Shown: piece by piece, positions 8,588 through 17,207 of the stretch | Layout of the letters: each line of letters begins with the position of its first letter | How positions within the stretch are numbered: position 1 is the first letter of the stretch | Source of the DNA: Methylomonas methanica | GTDB taxonomy: Bacteria > Pseudomonadota > Gammaproteobacteria > Methylococcales > Methylomonadaceae | DNA length: 64,000 nucleotides | Reading direction: 5' to 3' | Assembly: GCA_001644045.1 (NCBI GenBank) | Contig: LUUF01000099.1 | Location: 1 to 64,000, forward strand | Notes under the pieces: generated by a model | Seen by the model: the letters and a program-made list of their open reading frames with translations, nothing else | What the model was told of the DNA's origin: nothing | Databases searched by the model: none | Position numbers and translations under genes: made by a program

Positions 8588-11500
8588 TCACACAACTCCC
8601 ATTAAATCGGGCTGTTTGATCAGCATGGGGGCGACCGGTTGGGTTTCGTCGCGATAGCAATCCGGTGAGTCATCCCGTAGTGGTAGCTCCATGTCACCGG
8701 GCTGCCAGCGCATAAAGCCGACGCCGCGCTGAAACACAAATATCTCGCCGCTGTCAGGATCTTTAGCGCTGAGATGCACCCAGCCGCCGCCTATCAGTTC
8801 TCGCAGGCTTTCCTGCCGGCCATAAATTTGCTCCAACACCGAGGTTTTGGCTTCGACGATGATTTGCAGGCGCATCGCTTCGTGAATCTCAATCATTTGT
8901 CGGGGCAAACCGGTGCGCAAGTCGCTGCCGGCACCTTCCATCACCGCACAAAAGCCGGTCAGATTGTGCGGCACTTTCGAACCGCAACCGAGCCGCTCGT
9001 TATTCACGGTGGAAAAATAATATTCCAGATTGATACCGGCGCCGACCGGGCCAACCGCCAACAAGATGCCTTCCAGCACGGTGCCTTCCGGGTCTTGGCT
9101 GGGATCGTAGGAAATCAAAAACAAGCGGCGGTCGAAAAACGCGCCTTGCGTCAACGAGCGTCTGCCGACCAATGCGGCAGCGTTGGTGGCATGCCCCAAT
9201 TCTGGGCGGGCTTGCGAAAAGTCGGCGGCGCGCTGCAGAAAATGCCGCAAAGCCTGCGGCGGCTCGGGTCGGCGCGGCGCAGAAGCCAGGCGCCGGCAGC
9301 GCTCGTGCGCCGACATGCGCTGTGCGTGTTGCATCTGCTCGATAAATTTATGCAAAGCGGCTTGGCATGCCCCAGGTACAGCAGCGCTGTCGTACCAGGT
9401 AATGTCTTCGTCGCAGGTGTTGTGCTCGGCGCCGATAAACCAGGTATCGTCTGGGATGACGATACCGCGCTCGGCCAGCAACTGCCGGACCTCGGGCCGA
9501 TTCGCCATCGCCGCGAACAACCGGGCATTAGGTCCGCCATGCCGGCCGCTGCACGCTCCGCAATCGTAAGCTGATAAATGCGGATTGTTTTGGCTCATCG
9601 AGCCATGGCCCATTAGCACCACCAATTCGGCAAAGCCGTAAGTCAGACCGGTATTTCGCAAAAACCCGGCGATCCGGTCGGCTTGTTCCTGGTCGGTAAA
9701 GCCCAGGCGCGGCTGTTGTGGCGTGGCCGGCGTCGCGGCGTCGGCAGCGGTAAAGTGCAATTGCGAGGCCACGTCGGGAGCGATCCCTTTCACCGCCGCA
9801 ACCAACAGCTGATGTTGAGTTTTGGGGATAAAGCTTTTCGCCAGCAAACCGAGCAAGGTAAACGGTGCCACGGCATTGATCACCGGATACGCCAGCAGTG
9901 CATCGCGGCGCAAGCCGTGATGGAGCAAATCGGCAAGCCGTTGCTTCAGATTACGGCCTTGCCGGTGCCGGGCCAAGGCATTTTCCTGGCCGGGTTGACT
10001 GCATTCTTGAACATTATGTGCTGGCACCACGACTACCGGACACAGAGCCGTCAGCTTGGTATCGTCCAGGCCCTGATAATTCATCGGCACGCCGAAAAAT
10101 CCGGCGGCCCCTAGAGTTTCGATAGCCGGATTCAGTTCTTCCAAGTGGCGGCGGATGCCTTCCTCGCGGTCGTCCATGCAAAACACGATTTGCGCCTCGG
10201 GCCGTCTGTCACGTTGCGCCCAACGCCCTCTATCATGATTGGCATACAATGCCTGCAGTAGCGCTTGCTGATAGTGGCGTTCGTAAGCGTTCAGCCAGAT
10301 AGTGCTGCGATCCGCTTCGCTGAAAGCATCGATAATGCCCAAGCATTCCAACAGTTGCGCCTGTTCCAAATGCTGTATCGCACCGGAGGTCAAGCCGAGC
10401 AATTGGCAAACGCGAAACAGCCGCCAACCCTGGTTATAAATACTCAGAGTCGAGGACGAGGGTGCCAGCGGGCTGAGTTGCCAGGTCCAAATCCGTTCGG
10501 CTAAGGTCTGCCAGGCCTGCTTATCTCGCGTCGAGTCGTTCAGTAAAGCCTGCGCCGCAAGCGCCAGATACTCCGGCAATTGGCCGTGGAATAAAGTATG
10601 CCTGACCGAAAACTCCGCCAGGTTTTTCGAAAAATAGCCGCGGAGTTTGTCCAGTTGCGCCTCGCAATGCCATTGCCGCCGGCACAGCTGTTCCGCGTAC
10701 AGCCGATCCAGGGTTAAACGTATTGCCAGATAGTCCTCCAACAGGGGCTTGGTTACGTCATCCGCTTGATAATCCGGATGGGTTTGTCGCCAGTTGATCA
10801 AGCCCGACCAACCCGGCAGTTCCAAGGCCAGTCTTTGCAAATACCCTGCCCAGCGTTGCTCCGGGACAGTCAGCGCCGCCAACTGTTGCGCGATGGCGTC
10901 GACGGCGTCCGCCGGCAGTTCCGCCGAGACGGCTTGCCAATCATGCAATTCCTGAAAAACCGGCTGCGCATCGTAGACCAAGCTTTCGCGCCAGGCTTGA
11001 TACAGCCCCAGTTCTTGCCGCTTGGGTAAACGCCAGGCAGCTAGGCCTTCGTCCAGCAATGATGCGCACAAGCGAATCAATTGCGGCCGCACCGTGTCGA
11101 GAATATCCTTGCCAGTCAACGCCGACAGCAAGCCGCGCAAGGTCAAACTGTCGCCGATCCGCGCAAACAGGCTTTCCAGACTCTCCATGCCGGCTTCGCG
11201 CATCTGTTGTTCCGCACCGGCATCTGCTGTATCCGGCAGCCATTGCCGGATTTGCTCGGCGGACAGATCGAGCAAATCTTCCGGATGCAAATCAAGCATC
11301 TGCAAGCCAAGCTTGGCAAGCAAGACATTCCACAATTCGCGAGCCGTTTTGCCGCCGGCGGACGGCCGGTCCAGCACGCCAAGCTCCCGCACTTGCCAAT
11401 CGAATTGCGTGGGTGTCAGCGCTGACAAATCATTCAGCAAAGCCAGCCGGTAAAGCTTTTGCCTGGTAATGCTCTTGCCATTGACAGTGCAAACTGGGGT

Positions 11501-11794
11501 TTCCAGCTCTGCGCCAAATTGCTGTGCCAACGCTGCATTAATATCGTCATCGTCGATTCGGCCTTGCGCATAAAACTCACGGAACTGTTCGGCCGGCAGA
11601 TAGCAGCTGATACCGGTTAACTGAGTAAATTCCGCAAGTGCCTGTTCGAACGGCAAATGCTGAAAGCCATGCAAGGTATTGTGATGCACGAAATCGTGAA
11701 TCGGCGCCTGTCCCGGCAGGACATGATCCAGGTGGTGGATCGCGTCTATGATGATGTCGCGCGGAGATGCGCTAATTGATAAGGAATCGTGCAT
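8588..11794 (-). CDS. dabA: DabA (DUF2309/UPF0753), vectorial carbonic-anhydrase-like subunit
   Basis: Large protein of about 1068 residues of the DUF2309 family. Known DabA proteins resemble beta-carbonic anhydrases and, with DabB, convert CO2 to bicarbonate using membrane energy. The catalytic zinc-site pattern is complete. Numbered from the TTG at 11800, Cys541 and Asp543 lie in CMDDREEG, and His732 and Cys747 in GHGSMSQNNPHLSAYDC; the His-Cys spacing of 15 matches the characterised protein. The ATG at 11794 is preferred over that TTG. The protein is longer than many DabA homologues because of an extended N-terminal half. It starts just after the repeat-derived frame at 11797-12156. Confidence 0.93.
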   Translation of the reverse strand: MHDSLSISASPRDIIIDAIHHLDHVLPGQAPIHDFVHHNTLHGFQHLPFEQALAEFTQLTGISCYLPAEQFREFYAQGRIDDDDINAALAQQFGAELETPVCTVNGKSITRQKLYRLALLNDLSALTPTQFDWQVRELGVLDRPSAGGKTARELWNVLLAKLGLQMLDLHPEDLLDLSAEQIRQWLPDTADAGAEQQMREAGMESLESLFARIGDSLTLRGLLSALTGKDILDTVRPQLIRLCASLLDEGLAAWRLPKRQELGLYQAWRESLVYDAQPVFQELHDWQAVSAELPADAVDAIAQQLAALTVPEQRWAGYLQRLALELPGWSGLINWRQTHPDYQADDVTKPLLEDYLAIRLTLDRLYAEQLCRRQWHCEAQLDKLRGYFSKNLAEFSVRHTLFHGQLPEYLALAAQALLNDSTRDKQAWQTLAERIWTWQLSPLAPSSSTLSIYNQGWRLFRVCQLLGLTSGAIQHLEQAQLLECLGIIDAFSEADRSTIWLNAYERHYQQALLQALYANHDRGRWAQRDRRPEAQIVFCMDDREEGIRRHLEELNPAIETLGAAGFFGVPMNYQGLDDTKLTALCPVVVVPAHNVQECSQPGQENALARHRQGRNLKQRLADLLHHGLRRDALLAYPVINAVAPFTLLGLLAKSFIPKTQHQLLVAAVKGIAPDVASQLHFTAADAATPATPQQPRLGFTDQEQADRIAGFLRNTGLTYGFAELVVLMGHGSMSQNNPHLSAYDCGACSGRHGGPNARLFAAMANRPEVRQLLAERGIVIPDDTWFIGAEHNTCDEDITWYDSAAVPGACQAALHKFIEQMQHAQRMSAHERCRRLASAPRRPEPPQALRHFLQRAADFSQARPELGHATNAAALVGRRSLTQGAFFDRRLFLISYDPSQDPEGTVLEGILLAVGPVGAGINLEYYFSTVNNERLGCGSKVPHNLTGFCAVMEGAGSDLRTGLPRQMIEIHEAMRLQIIVEAKTSVLEQIYGRQESLRELIGGGWVHLSAKDPDSGEIFVFQRGVGFMRWQPGDMELPLRDDSPDCYRDETQPVAPMLIKQPDLMGVV

Positions 11795-11796
11795 GA

Positions 11797-12156
11797 TCAA
11801 ATCACTTCCATATTCATTGACACGCCAAACGATGTGCTTCGCCCCTTAAAATTGGGAAGGGTGTTTATCCCGTATGCCGCGCCGAGCACCGGAACTTTTG
11901 GCAGGATCAGCCCGAAGGGGCGATGCAAGGATGCATCGCGTTGCCGAAGGGGCAGGAAGCTCCTTTCGGCAACCCCTGTCAAAAGCGAGGAGCACAGGAA
12001 ATAAGCGGCATTCGGGCCGCCTTTTCTTTGGCTACTTTCTTTTGGCGGAGCAAAAGAAAGTAGCTCGGCAGTCGGTCCGAGAACCGACTTCAAAAAACCG
12101 TCGCGATAGCGACACATCATTATCCAAGCGACCGCACGTACAGCAAAAAGCAACAT
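11797..12156 (-). CDS. Repeat-derived open frame bridging nuoM-like gene and dabA (doubtful protein)
   Basis: A 119-codon frame starts at an ATG overlapping the NuoM-like stop (TGATG, 12154-12158) behind a strong Shine-Dalgarno (GGGGAGAGG in the end of that gene). It ends in a TGA 2 bases before the dabA ATG. It runs across a hairpin-rich repeat, and its sequence (for example FAPPKESSQRKGGPNAAY) looks like translated repeat DNA rather than a folded protein. It may only keep ribosomes moving between two operon genes. I recall similar spurious frames from methanotroph genomes but cannot verify that here. Confidence 0.3.
   Translation of the reverse strand: MLLFAVRAVAWIMMCRYRDGFLKSVLGPTAELLSFAPPKESSQRKGGPNAAYFLCSSLLTGVAERSFLPLRQRDASLHRPFGLILPKVPVLGAAYGINTLPNFKGRSTSFGVSMNMEVI
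11880..12110. repeat. Hairpin-rich intergenic repeat element inside the DIC cluster
   Basis: About 230 bases hold a chain of stem-loops. These are GCGATGC/GCATCGC at 11920-11939 (containing TGCAAGGATGCA), TTGCCGAA(A)GG/CCTTTCGGCAA at 11941-11972, a 14-bp perfect stem at 12031-12064 and AGTCGGT/ACCGACT at 12070-12089. This density of dyads is typical of dispersed chromosomal repeats. It shares the core TGCAAGGATGCA with the element between pyrB and pyrC'. Exact ends are not visible. Confidence 0.6.
12031..12064. terminator. 14-bp perfect stem-loop (possible attenuator or terminator)
   Basis: GCTACTTTCTTTTG at 12031-12044 pairs perfectly with CAAAAGAAAGTAGC at 12051-12064 around a 6-base loop (GCGGAG). 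On the minus (operon) strand the second arm ends in TTTTGGCTACTTTC-type sequence without a clean U-tract, so partial termination or mRNA stabilisation between the first NuoM-like gene and dabA is as likely as full termination. Confidence 0.4.
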
Positions 12157-13670
12157 CACGGCAACCTCTCCCCCATGACCGCCAACATCTTCCCCACCGT
12201 CGCCGTAGACAACTCAATCAAAGGCGCCGGCAACAAACCGAACAACACAATCCCTCCGACCAACACCCCGGAGGCCATCAGTTCCAGTGATTTTAAATCG
12301 GCAATGTCGCGCATCTGCGGCTTAACCGGCCCGGTGAACAGCAAACCGATGGTACGCATCGCGTAGGCGGCGCTGATCAAGATGCTGAGACTAAAAAACA
12401 CCATCAAACCGCCCCATTGCTGAAAGCCGCCAATCAGCGTGTGCAGTTCGGCGATAAAGCCCACCGAGCCCGGCAAACCCATGGCTGCTAGCAAGGTCAA
12501 GGTTGTCAAAGTGGCAAAGCGCGGCATGACCTGCACCAGCGAACTGTAATCCTGGATGTTGCGGGTATGCGTGCGCTCGTAAAGCAGGCCCACCAGCAGA
12601 AACAACGCGCCGGCGATCAGGCCGTGCGCAGTCATTTGTAGTATCGCGCCGGTGAAGCCGGTTTGATTCAATGCGGCGATACCCAATAACACTACGCCCA
12701 TATGACTGAGGGAAGAGTAAGCCACCATGGCCTTCAAATCCCGCTGCCGCCAGGCCAGTAAGCCGCCGTAGATCATGCCGAACAGGGCCAGAAACACCAG
12801 CAGCGGTTGAATCAATTTGGCGGCGACCGGCAGCATCACTACGCACCGCAGCAAGCCGTAGGCGCCCATTTTCAGCAGAATGCCGGACAACAAGATACTG
12901 ATGGGGCTCGGCGCTTCAACGTGCGCCAGCGGCAGCCAGCCATGCAAGGGAAAAATCGGCATTTTCACGCCAAAACCGATTAAAAAACCCAGCAGCACCA
13001 GGACTTGCTCGACCACCGGCATGTTTTGCGCGGCCTGGCCCATGGATGCCATCAAGGAACCTTGGTTTTCCAGATCGTACTGACTGATCGCCAGCAGACT
13101 CAGCAGCATGAACACCGAACCGCCCATCGTGTACAACACAAAATTCAGGCTGGCGGCATGCCGGCGTTTGCCGCCCCAGCGGTCGATCAGGAAAAACAAC
13201 GGGATCAAGGTCACTTCCCAGAAGATGTAAAACAGCGCCCAGTCCTGCGCCATGAACACGCCGAGCATGCCGAATTCCAACAACAGAATGGAGATGTGAT
13301 AGCCCTTGATGCTATCGGACAGGGAGAAGGAGGCTAGCAGGGAAATACAAGTTAATAGGGTCGCCAGCACCAGCATCGGCATCGACAGGCCGTCTACACC
13401 CAGCGCGTAAGCGCTGCCAAGCTTGGGGTTGAGGGGATAGAACTCGCTAAATTGCAGTGCGGTGTCGTTGGCATCGAACTGGACCAATAGCAAACAGGCC
13501 AGCAACAAAGCCGCCAAACTGAATAGATTAGCTACAATTCTGATCAATCGGCTGTTCCGGCCGGAGACCAGTACCAGCAATATTGCCCCCAGCGCCGGGG
13601 TCCATAACAGCGCGCTTAGCATCACCATTGTTATCGTCAAAGTCCAATACAGCAAACATTCTAACGACAT
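12156..13670 (-). CDS. NuoM/MrpD-like antiporter-type membrane subunit (copy 3, first gene of the cluster)
   Basis: About 504 residues of NuoM-like membrane protein with an intact proton path: Glu in FYIFWEVTLIPLFFL, Lys in FGVKMPIFPLHGWLP, Lys in SGILLKMGAYGLLR and Glu in LPGSVGFIAELH. It is the most NuoM-like of the three copies. The start is uncertain: the ATG at 13670 is used, an upstream TTG (13688) and an internal ATG (13628) are also open, and none has a good ribosome binding site. It is transcribed first in the DIC cluster and is separated from dabA by a repeat element. Confidence 0.85.
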   Translation of the reverse strand: MSLECLLYWTLTITMVMLSALLWTPALGAILLVLVSGRNSRLIRIVANLFSLAALLLACLLLVQFDANDTALQFSEFYPLNPKLGSAYALGVDGLSMPMLVLATLLTCISLLASFSLSDSIKGYHISILLLEFGMLGVFMAQDWALFYIFWEVTLIPLFFLIDRWGGKRRHAASLNFVLYTMGGSVFMLLSLLAISQYDLENQGSLMASMGQAAQNMPVVEQVLVLLGFLIGFGVKMPIFPLHGWLPLAHVEAPSPISILLSGILLKMGAYGLLRCVVMLPVAAKLIQPLLVFLALFGMIYGGLLAWRQRDLKAMVAYSSLSHMGVVLLGIAALNQTGFTGAILQMTAHGLIAGALFLLVGLLYERTHTRNIQDYSSLVQVMPRFATLTTLTLLAAMGLPGSVGFIAELHTLIGGFQQWGGLMVFFSLSILISAAYAMRTIGLLFTGPVKPQMRDIADLKSLELMASGVLVGGIVLFGLLPAPLIELSTATVGKMLAVMGERLP

Positions 13671-13829
13671 TTGGTTGAAAAAAGCCAATCCAACAAAAAA
13701 TCGGTTGAAATAAACCGCGCCGTATCCAACGGCTCACAACTTAGGCGACGGAACCGATTTCGCAAACCCACGGGCTTCGTGTACCCTACGCCAACCAAAA
13801 AGCAACGGGATTTAGGGGGAATCCTTACC

Positions 13830-14582
13830 ATGCGCAACAATGTCACACTATTCAACAGCGGCAATCACCGCTACGTTTTACTAAACGAAAGCGAGCCGGG
13901 CGAAGAAGACGGCATTCCTTCCAACCAGTATCTGATCGTGCATAACGGCAAGGGCACTTTAATGGACCCGGGTGGTTTCGGCGTGATGCCGCAAGTGCTA
14001 AACGAAATGCTGCAATACCTGAATCCCGACGACATCGAAGCCATTGCGCTATCTCATCAGGACCCGGATATTGTCGGAGGCTTGAGCAGTTGGATGAAGC
14101 TGACGCCGGCGCGCATATACGCCTCCCGCATTTGGCTGCGTTTCCTGCCCCATTACGGCATTTCCGGCATGCGCCGTTTTGTCGGCGTGGCCGATCAGGG
14201 CGAAACGGTAACCTTGCACTCCGGCCTGCAATTGCAATTTGTCCCGGCGCATTTCCTGCACTCGCCCGGCCAGATCAATGTTTACGACCCGATTTCGAAA
14301 ATTCTGTTTTCCGGCGATGTCGGTGCTTCGATGGTACCGAACAATAATTGCGATATCTTTGTTGACGATTTCCAAAAACACTTGCCGTTCGCCGAAGGCT
14401 TTCATAAACGCTACATGGCCTCCAACCGCGCCTTGCGCTATTGGGTGCAGCAGGTGCGCAAGCTGGACGTGGAGCTCATCGCTCCGCAGCATGGCCCGGT
14501 CTATCGCGGCCAAGCCAAAATCGATTTTCTAAACTGGTTGTACGATTTGCAGTGCGGCAGCGATTTGCTGGATCTCGAATAA
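13830..14582 (+). CDS. Metallo-beta-lactamase-fold diiron (ODP/FprA-type) oxygen-binding protein
   Basis: 250-residue soluble protein of the oxygen-binding-diiron branch of the metallo-beta-lactamase fold. Likely iron ligands are His76, Asp78 and Asp80 (SHQDPD, replacing the usual HxExD), His141 or His144 (PAHFLHSPGQ), Asp163 (FSGDVG) and His221 (PQHGP). There is no flavodoxin or rubredoxin domain, unlike full FprA enzymes, so a sensor or small-ligand role is more likely than O2 reduction. AGGGGGA precedes the ATG at 13830, which decides the start over an in-frame extension to 13671. The stop is directly followed by the ATG of a GGDEF-EAL gene. Confidence 0.85.
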   Translation: MRNNVTLFNSGNHRYVLLNESEPGEEDGIPSNQYLIVHNGKGTLMDPGGFGVMPQVLNEMLQYLNPDDIEAIALSHQDPDIVGGLSSWMKLTPARIYASRIWLRFLPHYGISGMRRFVGVADQGETVTLHSGLQLQFVPAHFLHSPGQINVYDPISKILFSGDVGASMVPNNNCDIFVDDFQKHLPFAEGFHKRYMASNRALRYWVQQVRKLDVELIAPQHGPVYRGQAKIDFLNWLYDLQCGSDLLDLE

Positions 14583-16733
14583 ATGGACTATCCGCATAAA
14601 AAACCTTCGCAGCTCAAATCGCTGCATATCCACAGCATCCGTACGCTGACCGAATTACTGGAAGCGCAAAACCGTACGCAAACCTTCGAGCGCGGCATCA
14701 TCGATCTGGCGATACGCGAGGTCGGCAAGTTGGCCGCGCGCCTGCCGGTGCTGGCCGACAACGAAGCTGCGAAAGCAGAGGTAGCCGGACACGCCCAGCG
14801 CTGCAAGACCATTGCCGCCGGTCTGACGCTGCTTAACCAGCAACAGGACAAAGACGCGCAGCGAAACTGCCGGATGATTTCCTCGCTGATCACGGAAACC
14901 CACGAGCTGTTACAGCGCATGGAGCTGACGCTGATCGACAAAAGCCTGTTCGAACGGCAATCCGCGGTATTGGAAAACATCATCCTCTCCCACGAAAAAG
15001 TCACGCAATGGAAAGAGTTCATCCAAGAAATCTTGCTGGAATTTCACGGCTTTTTTCCGTTTAATTTTTTCTCTATCGCGTTCACCAACGAATCCGGTAT
15101 CAGCATTTATTTGTATTACCTGGGCCAATACAGTGAAGAAACCAAGATCTTCGTCCGTAAACGCCTGGCTGACAACCTGCTGGCCGAGCTGAAAATTCCA
15201 GCCGACACCCTGATTGAACTGGAAGAGTTTTTCATCACCGGCATTAAACAGCAACGCGATTTCGAGGAAATCGAAACGATCACTGTCGGCGTGCCGGACG
15301 AAAAAGTCGGCGTCGGCGGCATCCTCGGGGTCAGTTACGCCTCCGGGCTGCGCTTGACGGTTCAAGAGCAAAGCATCATCCGCTCATTGCTGTCGGTGAT
15401 GGTGATGGTGGTCGGCTCCAGCAAAACCCTGTCGCGCACGCTACAGGAACTGGCCTATTACGCGGAACACGATCCGCTCACCGGCCTGCATAACCGCCGC
15501 TATTTTAATGAAATCCTCGAGTACGAATTCGGTCGCGCCGCCCGGCATAACGATCAATTCGCGCTGCTATCCATGGATTTGGACAACTTTAAAGGTGTCA
15601 ACGACGGCTTCGGCCACATGATTGGCGACCAGGTGCTGGTTCACCTGGGGCAGCTGTTGAAAAAGCAGCTACGTAAAGGCGATGTGCTGGTGCGTTTGGG
15701 TGGAGACGAATTTGCCGCACTGCTGTCCGGCACCGACGGCCATAGCGCGCTGATCATCGCCGAATCGCTACGGCAGGCAGTGCACGATTTCGAATACAAG
15801 GTCGAAGGGCCTTATCAGGAACATATCAGTCTAACGATCTCGATCGGCGTGGCCACCTTTCCGAGAGATGCGCCGGTCATTGCCGATTTGCTGGCGGGCA
15901 TGGACTTGGCCCTGTATCAAGCCAAAGCCGCCGGCAAAAATTTCGTTTGCCCCTTACACGGTCTGGAAACCGGTATTGCCCAAAACAAAAAGTTGCTGGG
16001 CCTGTCGGAAGTATTGAAAAAGGCCTTAAAGGAAGAGCGCATTGTGCCGTATTTCCAGCCGATCATGGCGTGCGCCAGCGGCGAATTGCACGCTTACGAA
16101 GCGCTGGCGCGGCTGACTACCGAAGACGGCGAAATTATCCCGGCCGGCGTGTTCATCGATGCCGCCGACAAATACGGTATCAGCTTGAATCTGGATCATG
16201 TGATGCTGCGCAAGGTCACCGCGTTCATGGCCGAGCAGCATGCCGCCACCGGCCAAATGCCCACCGTATTCGTTAACCTGACGCCGCAGGAAATTCAACG
16301 CCGCGACATTCTGCAATACGCCGAAGACCTGTGCCTGCACCACCACATTCCGCCGGAAAAACTGGTATTCGAAGTCACCGAGCGCGAAGCGATCGGCGAT
16401 TTATCCAATATGCGCAAATTTTTAAGCAATTTGCGCGAGAAGGGTTTTGCCTTCGCGCTGGACGATTTCGGCAGCGGTTACAATTCCTTCCATTATCTGC
16501 GCGACCTGCATTTCGAATACGTGAAGATCGACGGCGCGTTTATTGCCAACATAGTCGAATCCAAGGTCGACAGCGTGTTGATCGAAAATCTGAATCGGCT
16601 CTGCCAGCAATTGGGTATGAGGACCCTGGCGGAATTTGTCGAATCGGAAGAAATCCTGACCCGCTTACGCGCGATGGGCGTCGATTATGTCCAGGGCTTT
16701 CATTTGGGCCTCCCCAGAGCGCATTTCCTGTAA
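14583..16733 (+). CDS. GGDEF-EAL cyclic-di-GMP protein with GAF-like sensor region
   Basis: 716 residues, no membrane segment. A helical N-terminus (1-130) is followed by a GAF-like region (about 135-285), then GGDEF (about 290-455) and EAL (about 470-715). The cyclase motif is intact (Gly373-Phe377, RLGGDEF) and has the RxxD inhibitory site (Arg364-Asp367). The EAL domain keeps Glu506-Ala507-Leu508, the NLTPQE loop and DDFGSGYNSF. Both synthesis and hydrolysis of c-di-GMP are possible. Its ATG abuts the stop of the diiron protein, so the two are almost certainly co-translated. This suggests O2 or redox input to c-di-GMP, which is inference. Confidence 0.9.
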   Translation: MDYPHKKPSQLKSLHIHSIRTLTELLEAQNRTQTFERGIIDLAIREVGKLAARLPVLADNEAAKAEVAGHAQRCKTIAAGLTLLNQQQDKDAQRNCRMISSLITETHELLQRMELTLIDKSLFERQSAVLENIILSHEKVTQWKEFIQEILLEFHGFFPFNFFSIAFTNESGISIYLYYLGQYSEETKIFVRKRLADNLLAELKIPADTLIELEEFFITGIKQQRDFEEIETITVGVPDEKVGVGGILGVSYASGLRLTVQEQSIIRSLLSVMVMVVGSSKTLSRTLQELAYYAEHDPLTGLHNRRYFNEILEYEFGRAARHNDQFALLSMDLDNFKGVNDGFGHMIGDQVLVHLGQLLKKQLRKGDVLVRLGGDEFAALLSGTDGHSALIIAESLRQAVHDFEYKVEGPYQEHISLTISIGVATFPRDAPVIADLLAGMDLALYQAKAAGKNFVCPLHGLETGIAQNKKLLGLSEVLKKALKEERIVPYFQPIMACASGELHAYEALARLTTEDGEIIPAGVFIDAADKYGISLNLDHVMLRKVTAFMAEQHAATGQMPTVFVNLTPQEIQRRDILQYAEDLCLHHHIPPEKLVFEVTEREAIGDLSNMRKFLSNLREKGFAFALDDFGSGYNSFHYLRDLHFEYVKIDGAFIANIVESKVDSVLIENLNRLCQQLGMRTLAEFVESEEILTRLRAMGVDYVQGFHLGLPRAHFL

Positions 16734-16738
16734 ACGCC

Positions 16739-17203
16739 ATGCAAATACACATGATCGCCGTTGGCAACAAAATGCCGGACTGGGTGCAGCAAGGTTATAA
16801 TGAATACAGCAAACGGCTGCCGCGCGAATGCGAGTTGCTGCTGAAGGAAATCGCCCCGGACAAGCGCCGGGGCGGCGACATTGCCCGGATAACCAAGGAC
16901 GAAGGAGAACGCATGATAGCGGCATTGCCGAGCCGGGCGCACGTGGTGACGCTGGACATACCCGGCAAGCCCTGGACCACGCCGAATCTGGCGCAAGCCT
17001 TGCAACGCTGGCTGGGCAACGGCCAGCCGGTAGCGCTGATGATAGGCGGGCCGGAAGGCCTGTCTCAGCAAGTACGCGACATGGCGCAGGAATCCTGGAG
17101 TTTATCGCCGCTGACTTTCCCGCACCCCTTGGTCCGCGTCATTGTCGCTGAACAAATCTATCGGGCCTGGAGTCTGCTGAACAATCACCCTTACCATCGT
17201 TAA
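16739..17203 (+). CDS. rlmH: 23S rRNA pseudouridine1915 N3-methyltransferase RlmH
   Basis: 154-residue SPOUT methyltransferase that methylates pseudouridine 1915 of 23S rRNA in the assembled ribosome. Family marks are the N-terminus MQIHMIAVGNKMPDWV, the SAM-binding knot segment LMIGGPEGLS near residue 103 and the C-terminal LVRVIVAEQIYRAWS..NNHPYHR. The length matches the family exactly. The ATG at 16739 follows the upstream stop by 5 bases, and maf begins 4 bases after its own stop. Confidence 0.95.
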   Translation: MQIHMIAVGNKMPDWVQQGYNEYSKRLPRECELLLKEIAPDKRRGGDIARITKDEGERMIAALPSRAHVVTLDIPGKPWTTPNLAQALQRWLGNGQPVALMIGGPEGLSQQVRDMAQESWSLSPLTFPHPLVRVIVAEQIYRAWSLLNNHPYHR

Positions 17204-17207
17204 GCGC

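Noticed and set aside
8774-9574. 266-codon frame antisense to dabA
   Set aside because: Lies wholly inside dabA on the other strand and shows no protein-like features.
3909-13688. Respiratory complex I operon (nuo)
   Set aside because: Only NuoM/NuoL-type genes are present, together with DabA; no peripheral-arm or NuoA/H/J/K genes.
13671-13829. N-terminal extension of the diiron protein and a possible decayed gene in the divergent gap
   Set aside because: The AGGGGGA site and fold start at 13830; the upstream sequence has no recognisable homology.
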